This document shows positions 34,561-46,328 of a stretch of DNA of 64,000 nt, piece by piece. The stretch comes from Ailanthus altissimus (Eukaryota; Streptophyta; Magnoliopsida; Sapindales; Simaroubaceae): contig OX327693.1 of NCBI GenBank assembly GCA_946807835.1, forward strand, positions 2,125,501 through 2,189,500, read 5' to 3'. Position 1 is the stretch's first letter. Each line of letters opens with the position of its first letter. Made by a program: the position numbers and the translations under genes. The notes beneath the pieces are model-generated. The model saw only the letters and a program-made list of their open reading frames with translations, made no database searches and was not told the origin of the DNA.

Positions 34561-35690
34561 GTGGTAAGTAGAGTTATTGAATTTTGTTATTTGAAAGTAT
34601 GTGAGGGACGTTTCTCATCAAAGAAAATGGCTACAAAAATCTTGGATTATGGATTTTATTCGCCACTTTATTTAAAGATATATATGCATTTTGTAAAACG
34701 TGTAAAATTATGGAAAATTGGGATCCATTTCAAAATAAAATATGATGTCTTTGAATCCTATTCTTGTTATTGAAATCTTTTATTGTTGTGGGATAGATTT
34801 CATAGGACCATTTTCACTATCATTTAGATTTACATATATTTTAGTCACAGTTGATTATATCTCAAAATGGATTGAGGCTATTCCATATCGAAACAATGAC
34901 CATAAAATAGTCATTATGTCTAAAAATGGATTGAAGGAAAATATATTGAGTCAATTTGGAATCCTTCGAGCCATTATAAGTGATAGGGGTAAGTACTTTT
35001 GCAACAAGCCATTTAAAACATTAATAAAAAAAATATGATATTACTCACAAAGTTGTCAACCCTTATCACCTTTAAACAAGTGAACAAGTTGAACTAGCTA
35101 ACAGGGAGATAAAACAAATATTGGAAAAAAATAGTAAACCCAAATCGCAAATATCGGTCTTTAAGATTTAATTATGCACTTTAGGCTTATAGAAACGCTT
35201 TTAAAACTTCATTAGGTATGTGTCATTGTAGGTTAGTTTGTCTGAAACTTTGTCTCATGCCTATAAAACTTGAGTATAAAGCCTATTGGGCTATTAAAAC
35301 TTTTATCGCAAACCTTAATTCTACTAGACATATACATAAATTAAAAATAAATGAATTGAAGAATTGAGAAAAAGTGCATATGAGAATTAGAAAAGCTAAA
35401 ATCAAAGTTTTTTTATAATTAAAAAAATTCAAAGAAAAATATTTAACGTGGGTCAGAAAATTTTACTTTATAATTCTCGACTTCACATTTTTCTTGGAAA
35501 ATTAAGATCAAGATGGAGTGGCCCTTTTGTTGTGAAACATGTGTATCCTTATGGAACAATTGACATTGAAAATTCTAGAAATAGTAATGTGTTTAAGGTA
35601 AAAGGGCAAAGACTCAAATTGTTTCTAAAAAATCAAGCTTTTCAAAACGAATTTGTGTCCCTATTTGACACATGTTATGAGACCAATTGA
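34561..35690 (+). pseudogene. Athila-like integrase
   Basis: Pieces: the end of the zinc-binding region near 34690-34710 (CKTCK), the core 34742-35038 with GIDFIGPFS (first Asp), ISKWIEAIPYRN, and FGILRAIISDRGKYF (second Asp), the Glu-containing segment near 35080 in another frame, and the C-terminal [20 protein letters not shown] (35448-35690). Several stops and shifts. The C-terminal domain is the cleanest part. Confidence 0.9.
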
Positions 35691-36551
35691 ACTTTGTTTT
35701 ACATATTTTTATATATTTATTCTTCTTCTCAGTTTTTTTTCATTCTTGCAGGTTAATTTATTATATTTGTGTTTTTAGTCTTGTTTTGCACCTCGGTTAA
35801 GTGGTAGATAACGGTACTCTATGACATTTCAAGTCGATTTTGTTAGTTTTTCATAATTACTGATACCTTCTCTTATTCTCCTCTCTATGACATTATAATG
35901 AATTTGAAAAAACATTACCCTTCATTGCCTTAAAATGCCTTAAAGAAAATTTACAAAACAAGATATGAAAGATTAAGGTTATTAATAATTATGAATATAT
36001 CTGTTGATATACGTTGGTTAACTGAAGCTAATATCTGATTGGTAGGTGAGTTTCAGACTCATTAATTTCCTACATACCTGGCTTTGGTAATAGCTCTTTT
36101 GCGAAAAAAAAAGAGCAAAAAGATTAAGCATTTGTCATAAGTGTACACGCAAGACTTGTAGCACATGTTGCTACACTTAAGAATTTTGTCTGTAAATCAC
36201 TAAGATAAAATTAGGTTCATTTAGAATAGATTGAGTAAGAAGTCTTTAAATGATATCTTATCGACTCTTAAGACGCATCCTAATAGATATGTGCATATTA
36301 CAATTTGTGAATTATATAACATATTCTTAAAGGAATATGAGTGGTATAGTATCAAAAATTTGACTTAAAAAGAACTTGTTTGCTAATTTATAAAAAAATT
36401 GGATGGAAGCCTATCCTCCACCCGTAGAGGGCGTTTAAGCCATCTCTGAACGTAAAACCATAGCAACACTTATGGCTTTATAAATATGTTGCATAATTTC
36501 TGCATCTTCATACAAATTCTAAATCATTCAAGGGTTAGGGAGAGTGTAACA
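35691..36551 (+). other. Athila-like 3' internal region, part 1
   Basis: AT-rich sequence between the integrase end and the LOG-like pseudogene. No coding frame was recognised. A TTTATAAATAT box lies at about 36477-36487, roughly 70 bases before the pseudogene ATG, and could be a remnant promoter or chance. Confidence 0.5.
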
Positions 36552-37205
36552 ATGGAGAAAGCATCAACTCATAAATTTACAAAAGTTTTTGTCTTTTGTG
36601 GATTCAGTATTGGAAAAATTGAAGAGCTTGTAGAAGTAGCTAAAACCCTTAGTAAGCTGTTAGTTGAGTGAAAAAATTATTTAGTATATGAGGGAGGTAG
36701 TTGTTGATTAATGGGGTGTGTGACAACAGCTGCACAAAATAAAGGCAGTCGAGTTTTGGGTATCATACCGAAAACTCTAGCTGTTAAGAATATTGTAGGA
36801 AAAAAAATCGAAGATGAGTTATAGGTATCATCAATGCATGAGTGAATGTCTCTAATGCATAGGTATGTTAATGCCTTCATAGTTTTACCAGGAGATTTGA
36901 ACACTTTGAAGAAAAAATTTCAAATTGCCTCATGGGCATAATTGTAAATCTACCCAAAACTCATTGGTTTGTTAAATGTTGATAGTTTTTATAATGAGTT
37001 GTTATCTTTTCTTGACTATGCGGTATTAAAATAATTCATTTCATCTATGGCATGACGAATCCTCATTTCTGCTTCAACTATTGATCAGCTGCTCAATGAA
37101 TTACAAACTTTTATACATTTGTCTGATCCAACAATGCGTCAAATAGATTGGTATACTTACGATAGCGAGAAGAAACACCAAATAGATTTGACTTCCCGTC
37201 TGTAG
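36552..37205 (+). pseudogene. LOG-like (cytokinin phosphoribohydrolase) pseudogene, intronless
   Basis: A single frame of 217 codons from ATG to TAG aligns along the whole LOG family, which releases active cytokinin bases from riboside 5'-monophosphates. Recognisable: FTKVFVFCGFSIGK, LVYEGGS, LMG, RVLGIIPKTLAV, SSMHE, NAFIVLPG, LIGLLNVDSFYNELLSF, FISSMA, RILISAS. Eight in-frame stops but no frameshift. Several stops sit where the family has Arg, Gln or Gly, as expected from CGA, CAA or GGA. The catalytic PGGYGTLEE motif is PGDLNTLKK, so the Gly and Glu residues are lost. Plant LOG genes normally have several introns; none is present, so this is probably a cDNA-derived copy. It lies between the pol and 3' LTR of the Athila-like element, on the same strand. 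AATAAA follows at about 37275. Confidence 0.9.
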
Positions 37206-38521
37206 CCTCTCTACTTTTATGTATTTTTAAGCATTTTGTATAGTTTATTTTATTTTGTTGCATGTTTCTTTTTCAATAAAAGATGTTTCAAGTGATATAT
37301 TCTATACTCAACTCTTTCTATATTTTGAGTCAATGTCTCAATTTGGTTGGAAAAAGGGTAGTTGATATTGAATGTTAATATAAATTTTTGCTATCAGTCT
37401 TTTTCCAAAAAAAAATAAAAATTCCATTATGAGTGTCGTGAGTAAAAGGTTTATTTTTAGACTCTTGGGACATATTTTATATCTAGAATGATAGGGTAAA
37501 AAGTACATTACTAAACTTTTGAAACACATTCTAACTAACTTATATAAATTTTTTTAATTCATTTCATGTACATTTGTTTGTTACTTATATTCTTGGTAAC
37601 TTTTGTGTAAATAAATTTTTTTTACTATCGATGTATGATTTCAAAATTATTTAGTTTAAGTCACTTTTTTTTATCAAGGTTACTAAAGAATAACTTCCAA
37701 AATTATTTCTTGAGCATAATACTAAACTTTGTGGTAAGATGGATGATTGAAAATATATAGCCAAGAGAATTCTTATATTTAAGCATACATATTCTTTTCT
37801 AAATGCACACCTTTTGTAAGTGAGTGGAGAGGTTTAAGATAACAACTTACGAACTTACATTGATATTTTAAAATGGTTAATTTTTGTTTAGAATTACATT
37901 ATTTAAGTGAGGAATGATTTGGTTGCCTAGTTGAAGGACGATCAAAATTTGTGAAAAAGTATTTTGGTGAGAAATTGTTCTTATGTTAGATAAAAAAAAG
38001 TATAAAAAAAGAAAAAAAAATTCAATTTAGTTCAATAAAGTTTTCATTTAATTTTAGAAGACAAAAGTCATTAAGAAGCAGTTTTATCACTATATTCGTA
38101 ATATTCGCATAAAGTAATTAAAGTCCTAAAGCTAGCATGTGGCAAGAATGGTTTAACTATAAATAATTGATTTTTCTATCTTTGGATCAATATTAATTTG
38201 TCTCTTTGTCCTTAAATGCAACATTTTCTTGAGCGATTATCTATTTTTCATCTCCATAAGTGAAATCTTAACCTTATAAATAGTTATTCACCTGTGAGGA
38301 TATAGAGTTTAGACTTTTACTTGGACAAAATTTTCAAGGCTATATATGTTGTGGTTTGTGGTAAGGAATTTTTGGCTTAATTCCCACATACACATTTTTT
38401 GATGTTATGATTGAAATAACCTTAATAGCGATTGTGATCTTGAACTGACGTTTTGTTTGAAATACTTAGGTACTATTCAAAATTTATTTATGCTTAAATT
38501 GCAAGGGACTAGTAATAAGCT
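37206..38521 (+). other. Athila-like 3' internal region, part 2
   Basis: AT-rich sequence between the LOG-like pseudogene and the polypurine tract. In Athila elements this is the place of an additional, env-like region, but no protein homology could be read here. Long A runs are present near 37990-38020. Confidence 0.45.
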
Positions 38522-38535
38522 GAGGGGAAGAGGGG
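38522..38535 (+). other. Polypurine tract of the Athila-like element
   Basis: GAGGGGAAGAGGGG directly precedes the LTR start TGATGAATACTTG. Confidence 0.8.
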
Positions 38536-39447
38536 TGATGAATACTTGATATTACACATTTAATAAGGGTTTCTTATCAATATTTTACATTACTAGTGTC
38601 ATAAACCTTCCAAATTTAAGCATGTTTACACTATTGTACCTAATTAACTTTTATCTATTTTGCGGTAGATTCAGTAAAATGGGCTTAACGTTTTATCTAA
38701 GAATTCAATTGGAGGGATTCTAGATACTAAGAAAAGCTATCTTAATGGGTTAAAATATTGGATTTCATAAAAAAATTGTAATTCGAGTATTTGGAGGGTG
38801 AAAGATGGCCTAGAAGAGAACTGATTTGCAGTACAAGCCTAGTCCGAACAATCTTCAGTATTTGGCTCATACTTTGAAAAATATGTATCTAGTATATATA
38901 ATAAAACTCAATTTAGAAAGTGGCAAGGCTTATCTACAACTTTAATTTTTTTAATGGAAGCTAATTCAGACCGATTTAAAAGATTTAGTGTAGAATAATT
39001 AAAAGAAATAAGTACAAGTTAATATTTAAATGATGATGAACTTTAATTGTTATATCTTCGAATTGGAACCTCCTTTGTGTGAGGATTACAATTGAGTTAT
39101 AAAGAGAGTTAAATATATTTTTATTTCATATACCAAGAATGGATCCCTCTAACCTTGATTGGAACCTCATTTATGTAAGGATTCTAATTGAGTTATAAAG
39201 AGAGTTGAATATATTCTTATTTCATATGCCAAGAGTGGATCTCCATAACCTTAGCATTTATTTTAATTGGTTAATTGAATTATTATTTGCAAACATCTTA
39301 TATTGCTTTATTTGTCTTTAGAGTATTTATAGTTTGTAATTTTTATTCCACCTCCCCGTGGATCGACCTGTTCTCACCGGGTTATTATTACTTCAACAAT
39401 CCTGCACTTAGAAATAAACTCCTATATTCTGGACATGTCAATCATCA
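38536..39447 (+). repeat. 3' LTR of the Athila-like element
   Basis: 912 bp bounded by TGATGA and its reverse complement TCATCA (39442-39447). Near its end it carries CCTCCCCGTGGATCGACCTG, the typical tail of Athila/Tat LTRs. A ~75-bp imperfect repeat (TTGATTGGAACCTCATTTATG type) occurs at about 39057-39240. The right flank begins CCTTT. Confidence 0.85.
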
Positions 39448-40401
39448 CCTTTTGTGAGTGGGATTTATATTATATATGTATATATATAGTTTAATTCTTA
39501 TATTGAAGATTTCATTTATTATATATAATTTTATAAAGTCTATGAAACATGATGATTATTTAATTTTAGTTAAATTATTTGTTTGACATAATTAATTAAA
39601 AATTTTGAGCATATTTAATTCAAGTATTTATTTTACGTTATAAAAAACTCATTCATATTGTGGTTTAACTACTAAAACATTTGTAAATGACATTATAGAT
39701 CATCTATTTTGATAGAAATATGTTTAAATGATTTATGAGTTTAAAGTATAAAGTTTGAAATAAGGTTCTTTGAGTTTATAATTTTATAAATAGAAATAGT
39801 TTTTAAACCACTAAACAGTACCCTCCCTCCTTCAAATAAAGATATGAGATTAAGGTCTTTTGAGCCCGTTTATACACATATTTAGGCTTTGGGCTGTGTG
39901 TATGAGCGATTTGCTCTTTGGGAGCCAATTTGCTCTAGACATGTGTAAGACGAGAATATGAGATGAGATCAAGATGAGTATATCTAATGCTCTACCCGAA
40001 GAGTATTCTGTGTAAGGCGAGGTTACCTCATAGGTATTAGTTTAAAGCAAGATTTTAGAAAAATATTTAATTTTTATGACATGAATTTATGCATGAACCA
40101 ATTTATAAAATGTATTTATGAGATTGTTTTAAATTTTGTAACCCTTTCATATTTAGCATGAACAAATGGAATTTGATAATTTTCATAAGATTTTAGAATA
40201 TTTATATCATACTTGTTAAGATAGTATAAAAGTTTATGTTTTTTATTTATTATTATTTTATGTCTATTATTTTTCTCACTTACTTTAAACTATTCTACTC
40301 ACTGGGTTTGTAAGAACTTACCACCTCACTATTTTATTCTCAAAAGATTATAGACTTCTTCAGTTGAGTGACTAGTTAAGGTAGGGCATGTGATGGTGCT
40401 C
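39448..40401 (+). mobile_element. P-type LTR copy D, 3' part
   Basis: Shares with P copy A the block AAACCACTAAACAGTACCC, GGCTTTGGGCTGTGTGTATG and ATGTGTAAGACGAG (39805-40010) and the tail block TTCTACTCACTGGGTTTG (about 40295). It is cut on the left by the Athila-like LTR and on the right by LTR R. Since copy C also contains the first block, D is a separate copy. Confidence 0.75.
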
Positions 40402-41692
40402 TGATAGAGCGTAAATGCACTAGTATATTTAGTATTCTAACTTGGGTATTTTGCTTCAAATCATGATTATTTGGCTACTTAATTGTGTTTTGTATCATAA
40501 ATAGGTTCACGACGAATAATGTGATGAATAGGAACAAACGAGAGGCGAAATGAATGAGAAACGAAAAAGATACGCTGAAAATACAAAAGTCCTAAGAACC
40601 AAGCCTGGGCGCCACGGCGCTTGGCCAACAAGCAGCCAAGACCTATTTCTAGGTTTTGGTACCATGATGCTAAGCCCTCAGCAACGCGACGCTCGTGTGT
40701 GAATTGAAATACCATCTTTTTAGTCATATTTTGACTTTGATTCAAAGGTCCTGGATCCTAAAGTTTCTTATACCTATAAAAGCACTCTTTTATGATCTAG
40801 GAAAAGAATTCAAAACATAAAATCAAAGATCAAAGCCAAGAATTAAAGATTTATGATAAAAAAAATCAAGCTTCAAGTCCAAATTGAGAGAAAAGTAACC
40901 CAAAGAGTCGCCTTGATTAGTTTTTTTTCTCTTTTCTTGTCATTATTTTCTTGTTCTTGTTATTATTCATATATTTGTTTGATACTTTTGAATTTATGAT
41001 GAGCTAAACTTGCTTGATCTAGGATGATACTATGTGAACTTAGTATGCAGTTGGATTTAATTAGTACTTAGTTTAATGCCTGGTCTTAATGCTTTCATGA
41101 TACGTAATCATTAATTTGAATTATTGAGGAACCATGATTAACTTGACAAAGGAATTCATGTGTTTAGCCTATGGTAGCTTGATGCATAATCATACGATAA
41201 CAACTTTGAGTTCCATCTAAGATAGACATTTACCTAAGTGGCATGTATGGAATGATTTAGACCTGGTCTTAATGAATTACATTCTCATCTAATTACTATA
41301 GACATATAGGTAGTTGCTAGAATGCATAATATAGTCACTCGACCATCGACAGAAGCTTGTAATGAGAATATCATATAGCCAATCAATTTGTATTAAGAGA
41401 TTAACTAAGAAGTTAATAAATTCAATGAAATACTAGGGAATGAGTCTATACGCTAAGTTATTATCAATTGGTGAATTCATTTATTTGTTGATTTGCTATT
41501 TAGGTGTAGTTTAACTTTATAGAATTAAGTTAGATAATTGAATTTAAGATTTTGATTTTCTAAATAAAAGTAAAGTAGACATAATTTTAGTAATTAATTA
41601 ATAGAATTAGATCGTTTAGTTCATATAGGCTTGATACTTATACTTAAAATCTTATTTTATTTGATACGATAGCGTGTGCTTGCACTTAATCA
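40402..41692 (+). mobile_element. Solo LTR R, Gypsy-type
   Basis: About 1291 bp with ends TGATAGAGC and CTTAATCA. The outer 5-mers do not match well, so the boundaries are provisional. It contains GGGCGCCACGGCGCTTGG (about 40606-40624), the same GC motif as family K LTRs. A TATA box follows. The 3' part has the look of Athila/Tat LTRs (AGCGTGTGCTTGCACTT). No coding sequence was seen. Confidence 0.65.
40776..40782 (+). promoter_or_regulatory. TATA box in LTR R
   Basis: CCTATAAAAGCAC is a good plant TATA box. It lies about 375 bases into the LTR, a usual distance for an LTR promoter, which supports the plus orientation. Confidence 0.55.
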
Positions 41693-41905
41693 TTGTAGCA
41701 TACATCATCCTCTAGGTTACTAGGGCTACGATATGCTTTCTGGACAATTTCTTGGGCCATTCTGAATTAACCTGGAGTTAAAAAGTCTACCAAAAGCTGC
41801 TTAAAGCTCGAGGTTATTGCTAAGTAGCAAGATGGAGAAGAGTAAGAAAAGCTTAAGCACTTTTGAATCAATGATTGATATTTGGAGGAAGTTTAACACA
41901 TCCTT
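41693..41905. other. Unassigned segment between LTR R and CACTA 1
   Basis: No match was recognised. It does not look like a continuation of P copy D. Confidence 0.35.
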
Positions 41906-42110
41906 CACTACAGTAAGAAAGGCTTTTGCAACGGCTAAAATGCCGTCGTAAAAGGCTTTTGCGATGGAAAAAAGTCGTCTCATACACGACTGTCGTAAAT
42001 TTTTGCGACGGTTGATTAATCATCGCAAAAAGGCCTTTTGCAATGGCTAATTAGCCGTCGCAAAAAATGCACGACCCTTGACTTTTTTGGAACGGCTAAT
42101 CTGTCTCTTT
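41906..42110. repeat. CACTA 1 left terminus and subterminal inverted motifs
   Basis: After the terminal CACTACAG come head-to-head units such as GCAACGGCTAAAATGCCGTC and TTGCGACGGTTGATTAATC, each built of GCGACGG and its complement. In CACTA elements such units are binding sites for the TnpA-type protein. Confidence 0.9.
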
Positions 42111-42174
42111 TAAATTTACTCTTAAATTACAAAGTCTTATCATATTTTTTTATTTAATATTTTTAAATAAATAT

Positions 42175-42415
42175 ATTACAATATCATCTAAAACATATTA
42201 ATAACATTCAAATATATTAATAACATTCAAAATATATTAATAACATTACAATATGACCAACCAAAATATATTAATAACATATAACTATCCAAAATATATT
42301 AATAACATCCAAAATGTATTAATAAAATTCAAAATATATTAATAACATATAACCATCTAAAATGTATTAATAACATCCAAAATGTATTAATAAAATCCAA
42401 AATATGTTAATAATA
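42175..42415. repeat. ~20-bp tandem repeats in CACTA 1
   Basis: About ten copies of ATCCAAAATATATTAATAAC and close variants. The equivalent array in CACTA 2 is at 55268-55490 with fewer or rearranged units. Confidence 0.9.
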
Positions 42416-42549
42416 ATTCTGAACTTTTTAATATTTATCCAGTTTTTGTATGATGATGGTGCGCACTGGAAGCATCTTGAACCTAGAAATAAAATATTCG
42501 TATTTTAGTTGTGATTTTACAAGTAAAAAATTAATATTAAATTAAACAT

Positions 42550-44117
42550 TCATACCTGATCATTAGTGGACAGCTGAAACCCTTGACTATAAAAAAATCG
42601 TTGCATCATTGTACGCATCTCATCACATTGATTTTGTAGAACTGTATATTTGCCTTGAAGATCATTATAACTAGATTTTAAACAATCTAACTCTGCTTTT
42701 ACTTGTTCATTGTTTTGGCTTGAACTTTGTTGTGCAATATCTGATGGTGATGGACCATGCCCATAAGTTTTAGCATATCCATGACTATCGTGTCTCATCA
42801 CATCAATAAATATTTGGTCTCTCGCAGCTTCTGTTTATTCATCATTAGGCAACTAAGACAAACATTCATTTAGTTGACCCTAAAAACATTGACACTTAGT
42901 TAGAATATGGAAATTTAAATTTTTTTAAAATATATATCTATTGTAAATTTATATCACTTACAATTATTTCTGCACTGTCTGAATCAGCTATACTACCATT
43001 AGATTTATATCGAGTCTCATAAAATACACTTATACGATCTGTCTTTTTTCCTTTTCTCTTCATCTAAAACATTGTAAACACATACATACACACAACACAT
43101 TACATTCAATACAACATTAAATATCAACATTATTAACAAATTAACATTACATTCAATACGCACATATATACACACAACAATTAACAAGCAATGATAAATT
43201 TAACCAAACTCCTCACCCAAACAATCATTAAACATATAAAAATATAACTAACCTGTTCTCTCTTATTAGCAAATGAAGTTCGACCTGTTTAAGGAAGTGA
43301 AGACACTTGCATATGATTTATCTTATTCTTCTTAGCAATGGCCTACAATATGAAATAATCATGCAAAATATTATGTTATACTAATTATAACTTACAACAT
43401 TAACTTAAGTTTAGTTAAGTTATACCTTAGCTTCCTCACTGCCCTAATAAGCTACAAGTATCTTCTATTGCTCTTCAATAACTCTGGAAGGAATGGATGC
43501 AAGACGTTCAACATTTGTCTTATCATCATAATACTTACTTTTCAATCGAAAGATATTTCCAATCTTTCCAAAACTTCCCATATTTCTTAAATAGTGGCAT
43601 CTATAAGCATCTGGAGTATCTGTATTTGCCTACAATATAATATGAATCTAATTATATTATAAAACATAAGCCTAAACTAATTATATGTTATAGTAGTATT
43701 TGTTTTACCTTCACCTCTCTCCAAATATTTTCTAAGAGATCATCCGACATGTCAGTCCACTCAACATATGTCAAATGCGCTTTCAGTCTATTTCGTGTTA
43801 TGGTCCCAAGTTGGGATTTGAACTGATCAGAATTTGGACCAATTATCTGCCACACTGAATTAAACTCTAGATGTATAATATTTCCTGTGCCCGAATCATT
43901 AACACCTAGAGTTGGGCCATGATGTGTTGATTCACTTAGTCCTAAAAAAAATCATATTAGTGTGCTTCTTCAAATAATGGAAGTTAAAATTAATTATTAT
44001 ACCTTCTTCATCATCTTGTACAAAAGAACGAGAAGACATAGATGTCTGTCACTGTGACTCCACCTGCTGTAGAAGTAAGACATCTATAGATGGGCCTTTT
44101 TCTTTTTTAGGTGCCAT
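42550..44117 (-). pseudogene. CACTA 1 TnpA-like gene (Transposase_24 type)
   Basis: Starts at ATG 44115-44117 (MAPKKEKGPSIDVLLLQQVE). Further exons at about 43713-43945, 43440-43620, 43260-43345 and 42965-43065, and last exon 42550-42840 (HGYAKTYGHGPSPSDIAQQ, then a coiled-coil-like stretch LKSSYNDLQGKYTVLQNQCD). The block SSLP-TGRTSFANKRE resembles the GSKSFA-type motif of the family. A TGA near 44053 replaces an Arg codon that is CGA in copy 2. This protein normally binds the subterminal repeats. Exon limits are inferred from copy 2 and splice-like ends. Confidence 0.75.
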
Positions 44118-44275
44118 TACTAGCTGTAATTAGATATTAAAATATATTGTTAGAAAACATTCATAAAAAAATTAATATATCAATGAATTTTATTATTAAA
44201 AAAGAAGAAGAATGTAATTAGTAAAATATATAAGAAAAATAACATTATCCAAAAACATATAATGATACCTAGACA

Positions 44276-44289
44276 GGGGAGGGGGGGGG
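44276..44289 (+). repeat. G-run in CACTA 1
   Basis: GGGGAGGGGGGGGG lies in the spacer between the two transposon genes; copy 2 has seven G at the same site (57314-57320). A length-variable homopolymer. Confidence 0.85.
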
Positions 44290-44357
44290 ACGTAATTAGC
44301 CTTACCCCTCAAATGCAATCTATTACAACTTACTCCAAACAAATCTATAAAGAAAGA

Positions 44358-45080
44358 TCATTCAACATTTTCCATGACATCATTTTCATTGTTATCATCA
44401 TTATCATCATCATCGATAACATTTGCATCTACTATTGTCCTATTAACTCCTTGCCTTACCCAACCAATATCCTCATCTCGCACATACAAACTTTCATCCA
44501 ATTGTTGTTCAGCATATAGTTCAACCTGAGGTACTATTGATGGCCTATAAGAGGAATCTTTTGTGTACATGTCAAATAAATCTCTAACTATCATTTTAAG
44601 AACAACATGCCAATCTACATTTAAAGGGTCTTTCACATAACAAACTTGCTTTGCTTGCCCTGCTAAAATAAAAGGTTCATCACCTATTTGATTATTTTTG
44701 TATAATAAATGATTGAAATTCACCAAAGTGAATTTAAACTCATCTTGCATCCTTCCAATTTCATTATCTACCCAATCACCCTTGAAAAGAACAAACTTCA
44801 CGTCATTAGTATAACGTATTTCAAGTATATCTCTCAATACCTATGAAATGTTAAATTGCCTGAGCAAGGATTTCTGTCCCTTGCACTCGCATAGCTCACA
44901 GTATTAGCTTTTAACACAACACCAAAGTTTTGAGTGATTCTACTTCTATCATTGTCTTTTGTTCGAAATCGAAAGCCATTCACAATGTAGCCTTTGCTTC
45001 TCCGAGCAAACTAGTCATGACCATTGGCTAGAATTTTTATTTCTTTAGACAATGTTATATTTAATGTTCGTTACAAGGCT
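44358..45080 (-). pseudogene. CACTA 1 transposase C-terminal region with DUF4216
   Basis: 44358-44837 reads RDILEIRYTNDVKFVLFKGD, FKFTLVNFNHLLYKN, EPFILAGQAKQVCYVKDP and VRDLFDMY, the DUF4216 signature of TNP2-type transposase genes, and ends in an Asp/Asn-rich tail. Upstream, 44838-45080 continues as FRFRTKDNDRSR and NFGVVLKANTVSY with stops (for example in HD-stop-FARR), where copy 2 is open over 57770-58108. Confidence 0.88.
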
Positions 45081-45340
45081 TGAATCTGTATAAACTTATA
45101 ATTATTAGAAATGACAACAATTGAAGCTTGCATTATTTATGATTTGAGAAATAATTTATGAATCAAAAGATTTAGAGAACTACATGATTCATAAACCATT
45201 TATGAAATGATTCATTATGAACTTTTTGAATAATGCTTTGCACTACGAGGCATTTCTCTTGCTAGTTTAGCAAGATGTTGCCTAAACAAAAATTGGATAA
45301 GTTACTTTTAGAAAAATAATGAATTAGGGATAAAGTCATT

Positions 45341-46328
45341 TCAATTGAAATAAACAACTTTCTCTCGAAAGGAATTGACGGTGTCGGTGTTCACTAGCAC
45401 ATACCTATGTTCTTGAACCCATAAAACAACGACAAGATGAAACTTAACTTCTTTTCCCAAAGGACGCCCAAACTTATTACCATAATCATTATTACGAACT
45501 GGTCGAGTACTTTTAGTTTCCACTTCATTAAGGTATCTTGAACAAAAATTCATACATTCTTCCATTAAATACCCTTTAGCAATTGAAGCTTTAGAATGTG
45601 CTTAATTGTGCACATAAAGTTTCAGAGTTAATAGATACCTATAGTAAAAAGATATTGATTTAATTAATATATGTCTTAATTTTTTTTAAAAAGATTTAAA
45701 AAATGCAATAACATTGCCAACCATACCTTTCAATAGGATACATCCATCGAAACTATACAGGACTAGGAAGTAGCGTCTCTTCGTCTAAATGAATTGGTAA
45801 ATGCTCCATGATATCAAAAAATGACATTGAAAAAATCTTCTCAAGATGACAAAGTGTAAGGGCAATTCTATCTTGAATATAGAATAGATCATTTGGCATA
45901 TTCACTTTTGAGCATAATTGCCTAAAAAAGTTCCTCAAGTCAATCAACACTTCTACAATATTCTTAGGCAATGCTCTACGAGCTGCCACAGAAAGTAATT
46001 GTTGTATTAATATATGATTATCATGACTTTTATGGCCCAAAATACGACGCTCCTTGATATTCACACGTCGAAAAATATTCGATGCATAGCCATCTGGAAC
46101 CTTCACTTCCTTTAAGACTTTCAAAAAAACATCTTTATGTTCTTTGTTCATAGAAAAATAGGCAGAAGGTAACCGTAATTTGTTAGCACCACCTAGTTTA
46201 GGATGTAATGGCTTTCTGATGCCAATATGTTGAAAATCATGTCGTGCTTTCAAATTATCTTTAGATTTTTTAGCAACACCTAATAAAGTCCAAAGAATAT
46301 TATCACAAACATTTTTCTCAATATGCAT
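45341..46328 (-). pseudogene. CACTA 1 TNP2 transposase, C-terminal half with DUF4218
   Basis: 46328-45753 reads MHIEKNVCDNILWTLLG, KARHDFQHIGIRKPLHPKL, VKVPDGYASNIFRRVN, GHKSHDNHILIQQLL, RNFFRQLCSKVN and SMSFFDIMEHLPIHL, highly typical of the family. After a break of ~190 bases it resumes as MEECMNFCSRYLNEVETKST (45565 down), and LVVVLWVQEHRYVLVNTD follows. The break holds AT-rich sequence and may be an intron. Confidence 0.92.

Larger units (their letters stand above)
33016..39447 (+). mobile_element. Athila-like Gypsy element, 5'-truncated
   Basis: Contains degenerate pol (33016-35690), a long 3' internal region (35691-38521) with a LOG-like pseudogene, a polypurine tract and a 912-bp 3' LTR. 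gag, protease and the 5' LTR are missing; the inverted-repeat element sits exactly where pol begins. The placement with Athila/Tat rests on the HRIHLED reverse transcriptase motif and on the integrase C-terminus. Confidence 0.85.

Noticed and set aside
35448..35690. Apparently separate 80-codon gene
   Set aside because: It is the C-terminal domain of the Athila-like integrase ([10 protein letters not shown] motif), continuing the pol pseudogene.
42175..42415. Regular array resembling a CRISPR
   Set aside because: Units are contiguous and AT-rich with no unique spacers, and the array is shared by two CACTA copies of a plant genome.
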